64,000 nucleotides of DNA, from NCBI GenBank assembly GCA_020637795.1, contig JACKJT010000001.1, positions 1,178,001-1,242,000 of the forward strand, in the 5' to 3' direction. Below the pieces are notes generated by a model. It was not told the origin of the DNA, did no database searches, and saw only the letters and a list, made by a program, of their open reading frames with translations. Position numbers and translations under genes: made by a program. Shown piece after piece: positions 46,820 through 53,788 of this stretch. Origin of the DNA: Hoeflea sp. (GTDB taxonomy: Bacteria > Pseudomonadota > Alphaproteobacteria > Rhizobiales > Rhizobiaceae). The stretch's first letter is position 1. Every line of letters starts with the position of its first letter.

Positions 46820-48061
46820 TCAGAGCGTTTCTTTGCGGGCGTTGTAGACATTCCAGACCAGGATCGGGGTAACCAGCAGCATGATGATCATGGCGCTGGC
46901 GGAGCCGACGCCCCAGTCGTTGGCGCGGAACAGCTTGTCGTACATGTAGTTGGCCAGAACCTGGGTCTCCCATTGCCCGTTGGTCATGGCGAAGACGATG
47001 TCGAAGACCTTGAGCACGACGATGGTGATCGTGGTCCAGACCACGACGATGGTGCTCATGATCTGCGGCACCTTGATCTTGAAGAAGATCTGGAACGGAT
47101 TGGCGCCGTCGATCACCGCCGCCTCGATGGTTTCCTCGGGAATGCCGCGGAGTGCTGCCGAGAGGATCACCATGGCGAAGCCGGTCTGGATCCAGACCAG
47201 CACCACCATCAAGAAAATCGAGTTCCAGAACGGTATGGTCAGCCAGGTCTGCGGTTCGCCGTAGGGCAGCGTGGCGGATGCGAGCGAAACGATCACGCCA
47301 AGCGACAGCCAGATCATCCAGGCGGCGACGATCGCGGCAATGGCGCGCAAGCCATGAGCCCACCAGTGCGACTTGCCATGGCCTTTTTCACGGCCAAGCA
47401 CCGGCCGCAGGATCTGGTAGATGAGGAAGGCCATCAGGCCGGCAAAGAGCGCCACCAGCAGCACCGGAACGATCTTGAGGAACAGCAACGACATGGCGCC
47501 GCCGTCAAAGCTCAGCCACACGGCATTGAGCACGCCGATCTGGTCCTGGCCGACGGGCCGCGTGTCGTAGACCAGTTTCCAGATCACCGCCGCGCCGACA
47601 AACGAGATCGCCATCGGCATGAAGATCAGCGACTTGGCGATGCCGCCCCAGGAGATGCGATCGGTCAATTGCGCGGCGAGCAGGCCAAAGGCGGTGGAAA
47701 ATGCAGGCACGATCACCAGCCACAGCATGTTGTTGTGCATGGCTTCCCAGAACTTGGGTTCGCGGGCCATCTGGATGTAATTGGCGAAACCGACGAAAGC
47801 ACCGCCGGCGTCGCGGTCGGTCAGCGACAGCCAGAGCGTGGCAAACACCGGATAGGCGAGATAGAGGCCGAGCGCGAACAGCGCCGGAAACAGGAACAGC
47901 CAGGGCCTGATCTGGTTGGCCCGATTGATGTTGCGACCGGCATGCTCGCCCCTGGCGGGGAAAAGCACCTTGTCGAGAAACTGGTTGGAAAAATAGAAGT
48001 ACCCCACGCATCCGCCAACGCCGATGATGATGGTAATCAAGCCCTGCAGTGCCGGATGCAT
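46820..48061 (-). CDS. aglF: Alpha-glucoside ABC transporter permease AglF
   Basis: A 413-aa permease with an extra N-terminal helix (LITIIIGVGGCVGYFYFSNQF) before the usual six, and a large segment between helices at about residues 150-240. EAA loop: EETIEAAVIDGANPFQIFFKIKVPQIM. WLFLFPALFALGLYLAYPVFATLWLSL matches MalF-type permeases. It follows aglE after 80 bases that hold a strong hairpin. GGGAGGAAAGGG-like sequence lies just before the ATG. Confidence 0.93.
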   Translation of the reverse strand: MHPALQGLITIIIGVGGCVGYFYFSNQFLDKVLFPARGEHAGRNINRANQIRPWLFLFPALFALGLYLAYPVFATLWLSLTDRDAGGAFVGFANYIQMAREPKFWEAMHNNMLWLVIVPAFSTAFGLLAAQLTDRISWGGIAKSLIFMPMAISFVGAAVIWKLVYDTRPVGQDQIGVLNAVWLSFDGGAMSLLFLKIVPVLLVALFAGLMAFLIYQILRPVLGREKGHGKSHWWAHGLRAIAAIVAAWMIWLSLGVIVSLASATLPYGEPQTWLTIPFWNSIFLMVVLVWIQTGFAMVILSAALRGIPEETIEAAVIDGANPFQIFFKIKVPQIMSTIVVVWTTITIVVLKVFDIVFAMTNGQWETQVLANYMYDKLFRANDWGVGSASAMIIMLLVTPILVWNVYNARKETL

Positions 48062-48091
48062 CCCTTTCCTCCCACAAAAGGCAGTGCCGAT

Positions 48092-48120
48092 GGCAATCCC
48101 GGCCGAGCGCCGGGATTGCC
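48092..48120 (-). terminator. Hairpin between aglE and aglF
   Basis: Perfect 12-bp stem GGCAATCCCGGC/GCCGGGATTGCC with a 5-base loop and no T run, right after the aglE stop. It probably stabilises the aglE message or slows read-through, as in other binding-protein operons. Confidence 0.7.
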
Positions 48121-48141
48121 CTGTCTGGTAGCAGGGTTCGC

Positions 48142-49491
48142 CTACTTCAGCGCATCCCAGGACTTCTGGATTTCCGAAGCCACTTCCTCGGCCGGCTTGC
48201 CGCCGGCATAGTCGACCATGCCGGTCCAGAACGAGCCGGCGCCGACGCCGCCGGGCATCAGGTCGGATCCGTCGAAGCGGAAGGTGGTGGCGCCAAGAAG
48301 AATGTCGTTCATCTTCTTGAGCGTCGGGTCGCCGAAGACATCGGTGTTGACCGCCTTGTAGGGGGTCAGGAAGCCCTTCTGGGCCATCCAGATTTCATGC
48401 GCGATCGGCGATTCCAGGAACTTGATCAGCGCCTGCGCGCCGGGGCTGTCCTTGGTGATGGCCCAGACTGTTCCCGCGCCCAGCACCGGCTTGCCGAGAT
48501 CCTTGTCGGCATAGGCAGGCATGTAGAAGAAGTCCGCATCGGTGCCGACCTTGGTGCCTTCGGGGAAGAAGGCCGGGATGAAGGAGGCCTGGTGGTGCAT
48601 GTAGCACTGCGGCGGCGAGGAGAAGAGACCCTTCGGGCTGTCGCGGAAATCGGTGGTGGCGACAGCGCCGGCGCCGCCGGCGACGAACTTGTCGTTGCGG
48701 GCGAACCAGCCGAATTCCTCGATGGCGCCGATGACGGCCGGATCGGTGAACTTGACCTCGTTGGACACCCACTTGTCATAGACTTCGGGCGCCTGGGTGC
48801 GCAGCATCATGTCCTCGACCCAGTCGGTGGCGGGCCAGCCGGTGGCGCCGCCCGAGCCGAGGCCGATGCACCAGGGCGTGCCGCCGTCGGCGACGATCTG
48901 CTCGGTCAGGGCCTTGAGCTCTTCCATCGACTGCGGGATTTCGTAGCCGGCATCCTCGAAGTTTTCCGGGATGTACCAGACCAGCGATTTCACATCGACC
49001 TTGTAGAAGAAGCCGTAGAGGTTCTTCGTGCCATCCTTGCCGGCATAGGTGCCGAGATCGACCCAGGACTGGCCGGCGGCGTAATTTTCCTTGACCCAGT
49101 CGCCGGTGCCTTCGGGCAGCGGCGTCAGGAAGCCGCGTTTGGCCATGTCGGCGGCAAGCCCGGGCTGCGGGAAGACTGCGATGTTGGGCGCGGAGCCGGC
49201 TTCGGCGTCGATGACGATCTGCTGCTCGAAGCTGTCGGAGCCGACATACTTGACGTCAGCGCCGGTAGCCTCGGCGAAATAGGCGAGCACCGCCTCGACG
49301 TTTTCCTGGTCCGGTCCGAGCCAGGGGCCGAAGACCGTGACTTCCTCGCCATTGAGCTGCGTCGACTTGAGCGCCTCGTAGCTTTCCCAATTGAAATTGC
49401 CCTCGCCCGGGGTGAACTTCAGGTCCGCGGCATGCGCCGATCCCAGTGCCAGCGCAGTCACCGCCGCGCTCATCAAAAGCAGATTTCTCAT
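48142..49491 (-). CDS. aglE: Alpha-glucoside-binding periplasmic protein AglE
   Basis: A 449-aa secreted solute-binding protein. Signal peptide MRNLLLMSAAVTALALGSAHA, then ADLKFTPGEGNFNWESY. The fold is the extracellular sugar-binding family 1 type: VTVFGPWLGPDQENVEAVLAYF, PNIAVFPQPGLAADMAKRG, GFFYKVDVKSLVWYIPENF, and GVGAGSFWTGMVDYAGGK near the end. The ATG at 49491 is used rather than the preceding TTG; GGGAGGAAG lies upstream. First gene of the agl operon, divergent from aglR. Confidence 0.94.
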   Translation of the reverse strand: MRNLLLMSAAVTALALGSAHAADLKFTPGEGNFNWESYEALKSTQLNGEEVTVFGPWLGPDQENVEAVLAYFAEATGADVKYVGSDSFEQQIVIDAEAGSAPNIAVFPQPGLAADMAKRGFLTPLPEGTGDWVKENYAAGQSWVDLGTYAGKDGTKNLYGFFYKVDVKSLVWYIPENFEDAGYEIPQSMEELKALTEQIVADGGTPWCIGLGSGGATGWPATDWVEDMMLRTQAPEVYDKWVSNEVKFTDPAVIGAIEEFGWFARNDKFVAGGAGAVATTDFRDSPKGLFSSPPQCYMHHQASFIPAFFPEGTKVGTDADFFYMPAYADKDLGKPVLGAGTVWAITKDSPGAQALIKFLESPIAHEIWMAQKGFLTPYKAVNTDVFGDPTLKKMNDILLGATTFRFDGSDLMPGGVGAGSFWTGMVDYAGGKPAEEVASEIQKSWDALK

Positions 49492-49569
49492 CAAATTCTT
49501 CCTCCCGGCCGATGACTGGCCTTCTCACTGAAGCTGAACGGTTTCTTCCAGCCCGCGCCAAGTCAATTT

Positions 49570-49581
49570 CAAAGCGCTTTG
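49570..49581. promoter_or_regulatory. Candidate AglR operator
   Basis: Perfect 12-base palindrome CAAAGCGCTTTG with central CG, the classical LacI-family half-site arrangement, in the aglE-aglR divergent region about 80 bases before aglE. Confidence 0.6.
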
Positions 49582-49729
49582 GCTTGGTTTCAGAGGATTA
49601 CGAGTGCCCGTCTGAGTCAAGCTCAAAGTTGTCAGTGCATCCAGATTCTCGCAGTAATCGCTGCCAGTCCCTTTAGACCTGCCGCATTGCAGCATTATTT
49701 CGCGCTGCAAGACTAGTTTTTCCGCTTTT

Positions 49730-49741
49730 TTTGCATGCAAA
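49730..49741. promoter_or_regulatory. Second palindrome in the aglE-aglR region
   Basis: TTTGCATGCAAA, 12-base palindrome about 92 bases before aglR. It lacks the central CG usual for LacI sites, so the link to AglR is weak. The rest of 49492-49832 shows no gene. Confidence 0.3.
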
Positions 49742-49832
49742 GCTGCGATTAGATGAGAGACTTGGAACAAGCGGTCTGGACTCCTCACGGCCGCCTTTCC
49801 AAACCGCTTTGAAAGAACTGGATCCCCCTGCC

Positions 49833-50906
49833 GTGAACCTGAAGCAGCTGTCACAGCTCCTCGAACTTTCGCAGACGACGATTTCGCGCGCGCTCAACGG
49901 CTACCCGGAAGTCAGCGAGCAGACGCGGCTGAAGGTCGTCGAGGCGGCGCGCAAGCACGGCTACAATCCGAACTCCAACGCCCGCAAGCTGGCGACCGGC
50001 AGGGCGGGATCGATCGGCTACGTGCTGCCGGTGGGCAAGAATGTCGATCTCGACCCGCATTTCGTCGAATTCCTCTCCGGCCTGGGCGAACATGCACTGT
50101 CGCGGGAAGTCGACCTGTCGCTGACGCCGGCGCCCTTTGAGCGGGAGAACGAGGCCTATCGCCGGATCGCCGCCAGCCGGTCGGTCGACGGGGTCTACCT
50201 GTCATCGATGCGCAACGACGAAAAGCGCATCGGGCTGGTACGAAGCCTGAAGATCCCGTTCCTGGCGCATGGCCGGGCGCTGGCGCCGGCGGACGGGTAC
50301 GCCTGCGTCGACATCGACAATGAGGGCGCCTTTCACGCGGCGACGCAGCTGCTCTTGCAACTGGGGCACCGGCGGCTTGCCTATATCAACGGCGACATCG
50401 ACTTCACCTTCGCCGTCCACCGGCTCAACGGGGTGAAACGGGCGCTCGAGGACTACGGTCTGCCGCCAGAGAGCCTGCAGCATCATTCGGCGGCGATGAA
50501 CGAGGAGAACGGCTACCGGCTGGCGATGACGCTGTTCCGCGACAAGGATGCCGCCGAACGCCCGACCGGGCTGCTCAGCGCCTCGATGTTCGTGACGCTC
50601 GGGATCGTGCGGGCGCTCGACCAGCTCGGACTTCGGATGCCAGACGACGTCTCGATCATCACCCATGACGACGTGTTTCCGTTCCTCAAGCCCGAGAGCT
50701 TCTCGGTGCCGCTGACCACCACCCGCTCTTCGATCCGCGCCGCGGGCGCCCGGATCTGCGAGCGGTTGGTCGACATCATCTCGGGCGTGGAGACGGAACC
50801 GGTGCAGGAGATCTGGCCGGTGGACCTGATCGTCCGCGGCACCACGGGCCCGGCGCCGACGGAGCGGAAACGGGTGCGCGGGCGTGCGGCGGAGGGGGTG
50901 GAATAG
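49833..50906 (+). CDS. aglR: LacI-family regulator AglR
   Basis: A 357-aa repressor. N-terminal LacI helix-turn-helix and hinge: VNLKQLSQLLELSQTTISRALNGYPEVSE, then GYNPNSNARKLATGR. The C-terminal periplasmic-binding-protein fold includes DPHFVEFLSGLGEHA, RSVDGVYLSSMRNDEKRI, QLGHRRLAYINGD and PDDVSIITHDD. A GTG start at 49833 gives the standard LacI N-terminus; the open frame upstream adds 34 unlikely residues. Divergent from aglE, as in S. meliloti; it probably represses the operon in the absence of alpha-glucosides. Confidence 0.92.
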   Translation: MNLKQLSQLLELSQTTISRALNGYPEVSEQTRLKVVEAARKHGYNPNSNARKLATGRAGSIGYVLPVGKNVDLDPHFVEFLSGLGEHALSREVDLSLTPAPFERENEAYRRIAASRSVDGVYLSSMRNDEKRIGLVRSLKIPFLAHGRALAPADGYACVDIDNEGAFHAATQLLLQLGHRRLAYINGDIDFTFAVHRLNGVKRALEDYGLPPESLQHHSAAMNEENGYRLAMTLFRDKDAAERPTGLLSASMFVTLGIVRALDQLGLRMPDDVSIITHDDVFPFLKPESFSVPLTTTRSSIRAAGARICERLVDIISGVETEPVQEIWPVDLIVRGTTGPAPTERKRVRGRAAEGVE

Positions 50907-51218
50907 ATCAGGCCGGGACTGCTTGATCTATTCGCCGGATTACGCTCGTGGTGATGTTCATTGCGGACCTTAGCAGCACGGAAGGTCTTGGTCGCACAGG
51001 GCGGGAAGCTGACTTTCGCTGCTTTTATGGGACTCTTGCTGCCAACCGGTTGCTCGGATCACGGCAATAGCAAGGCCAAATCACCGGCGAGAAAAGGCTC
51101 CGAGAGTCACCTTGATCATGGTTTATGTCTAAAAGCGTTTCGAATAACGAATGAAAGTTGCGAACCTGGCCAGGAACATGCCTGGATGTGTACGCTTCAG
51201 TGTGAACGAGAGAGTGCC
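50907..51218. other. Intergenic region between aglR and GAF kinase
   Basis: About 310 bases. The kinase frame is open through most of it, so its start could be earlier than chosen; the translation (with SDHGNSKAKSPARKGSES) shows no domain. No repeat or RNA gene seen. Confidence 0.4.
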
Positions 51219-52460
51219 ATGCAGTCCATTCTGGCTGAAATTGCGTTAAACACGGCCCATTCCATCGGTGCGCCATTCCTTGCAGGGTTGGTCAAGAGCA
51301 TGCGCACGGCGATGGATGCCAAAGTCGTTTTCATAACCGTGGGCGTCGGCAAACCGGTCTTGAGGGCCCGCTCGATTTCCAGCTGGACCGAGGACGGGAA
51401 GGAATCGAGCTTCGAGTATGACCTTGAGGGGGCTCCGTGCAAACTCGTCTACGAAGGAGAGACTCTGACCATCAGCGAAGGCGTCTACCGGCAGTTTCCG
51501 CGAGAAGTTGGTTTCGAAGGCTATGTCGGCGTACCGCTACGACGTTCGGACGGTAGTGTCATGGGCCATTTCGCGGTGCTTTCCAGACGCAAAATACCCC
51601 AGCCGGTCGAAGCATTGGCCATAGTCCAGCTGTTTGCCATGCGGGCGGAAGCTGAGTTGCAACGGATGGAGCTTGAGCGCGAATTGGAAGAGCTCGTTGC
51701 GTCGCTATCCCAGGCGACGCGACGTCTGACCAACCGGCACGAGGTGTTGCGGCAAACCAACGAAACAAAGACCGCACTGCTTGGCATGATGGCGCATGAT
51801 TTGCGAAATCCCCTGGCGGTTATTCTTGGCCGGTCTGAGATCATCGAAAGCCTGATGAAGAAACATGAGGTCGACGAAGAGCTCAGCGAGAAAGTCCGAA
51901 AGAGCTGCGGGAGCATAGTCACGACGGTCGAACGGATGGACCGGCTGATCGCGTCCTGCCTGACGCAGGCAAGTGATGATGCGGCCGCGCTCAAGCATGA
52001 TATGCAGGAACTACCAATTGCCCGGGCTTGCGACTTGGCCCTGGCGCTCAACTCGCGGGCGGCCCGAACCAAATCCATCACCATTCACTACACCCCGCCG
52101 GGCGATCTGACAGTGAAGGGCGACGAGGATCGGTTGGTTGAAGCTCTGGACAATCTGATCAGCAATGCGCTCAAATATTCACACAGCGGGCAAGCAATTT
52201 TCATCGAAGCACGCAGACTGGCCAAGTGTACCGAGATCTCCGTCCGTGACGAGGGGTTGGGTATGACCCAGGCGGATATTTCGCAGGCATTTCAGCGATT
52301 TCAGCGACTTTCGGCCAAGCCGACAGCTGGTGAAGGGTCAACCGGCCTCGGACTGGCAATAGTCAAGGGGATCGTCGATGCCCATGGCGGGGGCATCCGG
52401 ATTGCCAGCAAGGGCAAGGGAATGGGCACGGATTTCACGATCAGCCTGCCTCACAGCTGA
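51219..52460 (+). CDS. GAF-domain sensor histidine kinase (orphan)
   Basis: A 413-aa soluble kinase: GAF domain (about 5-160, ILAEIALNTAHSIGAPFLAG to GYVGVPLRRSDGSVMGHFAVLS), a coiled coil (about 160-185), HisKA with MMAHDLRNPLAVILGRSEII (His193), and HATPase_c with NLISNALKYS, DEGLGM, FQRFQRL and STGLGLAI. ATG 51219 (MQSILAEIAL) starts at the GAF domain; earlier in-frame ATGs exist at 50961 and 51186. No response regulator is next to it. GC appears lower than in flanking genes, which could mean acquisition. The ligand of the GAF domain is unknown. Confidence 0.87.
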   Translation: MQSILAEIALNTAHSIGAPFLAGLVKSMRTAMDAKVVFITVGVGKPVLRARSISSWTEDGKESSFEYDLEGAPCKLVYEGETLTISEGVYRQFPREVGFEGYVGVPLRRSDGSVMGHFAVLSRRKIPQPVEALAIVQLFAMRAEAELQRMELERELEELVASLSQATRRLTNRHEVLRQTNETKTALLGMMAHDLRNPLAVILGRSEIIESLMKKHEVDEELSEKVRKSCGSIVTTVERMDRLIASCLTQASDDAAALKHDMQELPIARACDLALALNSRAARTKSITIHYTPPGDLTVKGDEDRLVEALDNLISNALKYSHSGQAIFIEARRLAKCTEISVRDEGLGMTQADISQAFQRFQRLSAKPTAGEGSTGLGLAIVKGIVDAHGGGIRIASKGKGMGTDFTISLPHS

Positions 52461-52745
52461 TCCGCTGGCCTGCCCGGCGGGATGGCGTCGTCACCGAGCC
52501 CGACTCGATCAGTTCGGGGCATCGCCGTTTTCAGCAGGAAGTTTGCCAGATTGCAGGCCGGAGCGTGGTGTGAAAACCGCGAAGCATTTGCCACGAGCTT
52601 CGTATTCCTCATCGAACAGCCAAGACTGCTCGGCAAGATCATGCTGCACTGCGATAGAAATGCCTTGGACGAAGGTCGGTTGTAAGCCGAAAGCGTCAAT
52701 CGCTCCGGACCTCCAGACCGCTCAAATTGCTTGCCACACCCCCCC

Positions 52746-53645
52746 TCAGAACGCCGGCGGCTTCAGTCCGTGGGCGCGCATGGCGGCGGTTACCGTGTTG
52801 GCCATCAGCATGGCGATGGTCATCGGGCCGACGCCGCCGGGGACCGGGGTGATGACGGCGGCCACTTCGGCGCATTCGTCGAAGGCGACGTCGCCGACCA
52901 GCCGGGTCTTGCCCTCGCCCCGCTCGGGCGCGTCGATGCGGTTGATGCCGACATCGATGACGGTGGCGCCGGGCTTGACCCAGTCGGCCTTGACCATCTG
53001 CGGACGGCCGACGGCGGCGACCAGGATATCGGCGTTGCGGCAGACGCCCGGAAGATCCCTGGTGCGCGAATGCGCCGTGGTCACGGTGGCGTTGGCTGCA
53101 AGCAGCAGCGCCGACATCGGCTTGCCGAACAGGTTGGAGCGGCCGATCACCACGGCGTTGAGGCCGGAGAGGTCCGGACCGTGGGTCTGGCGCACGAACA
53201 GCATGGCGCCGGCCGGGGTGCAGGAAATCAGCCCGCCCTCGAGATCGCCGGTCATCAGCTTGCCGGCATTGACGATATTGAGGCCGTCGACATCCTTCTC
53301 GGGCCGGATCGACTGGATCACCGGGTCGGCATCGAGGTGACCCGGCAACGGCAGCTGCACCAGGATGCCGTGGATCTCGGGATCGGCGTTGAGGCTGGCC
53401 ACCAGCGCCTCGAGCTGACCTTGCGTGGTTTCGGCCGGCAATGTGTGCTGGACCGACTTGAAGCCGCACTGCTTGGCCATGCGGCTTTTCGAGGAGACAT
53501 AGACATGGGAAGCCGGGTCATCGCCGACGATGATCACGGCCAATCCGGGGCGCGCGCCGGTCTGTGCCTCCAGCGCATTGCTGGCCGCCGTCACCTGTTC
53601 AACCACGCCCGCCGCAACGGCCTTGCCGTCAATCACCTTAGCCAT
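52746..53645 (-). CDS. folD: Bifunctional methylenetetrahydrofolate dehydrogenase/cyclohydrolase
   Basis: A 299-aa enzyme interconverting methylene-, methenyl- and formyl-tetrahydrofolate with NADP. Conserved: catalytic YVSSKSRMAKQCGFKS (Lys in YxxxK), ILVQLPLPGHLD, SIRPEKDVDGLN, the nucleotide-binding VVIGRSNLFGKPMSALLL, and TPVPGGVGPMTIAML. The start MAKVIDGKAVA has GAGGA 7 bases upstream; the frame is open 43 codons further. Single gene. Confidence 0.97.
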   Translation of the reverse strand: MAKVIDGKAVAAGVVEQVTAASNALEAQTGARPGLAVIIVGDDPASHVYVSSKSRMAKQCGFKSVQHTLPAETTQGQLEALVASLNADPEIHGILVQLPLPGHLDADPVIQSIRPEKDVDGLNIVNAGKLMTGDLEGGLISCTPAGAMLFVRQTHGPDLSGLNAVVIGRSNLFGKPMSALLLAANATVTTAHSRTRDLPGVCRNADILVAAVGRPQMVKADWVKPGATVIDVGINRIDAPERGEGKTRLVGDVAFDECAEVAAVITPVPGGVGPMTIAMLMANTVTAAMRAHGLKPPAF

Positions 53646-53788
53646 AATCCATCCTCTTCGATCTGCCTCCTCGCGGTCCTTATGGCCGCTCCGGAACAGG
53701 ATCCCTCGCGCAACCCTACGAAACCGAGCGCAACGGCTGATAGCCTCTTTGCGTCCTCTGGTGTCAAAATTCAAGCGGAGTGAGGCTG

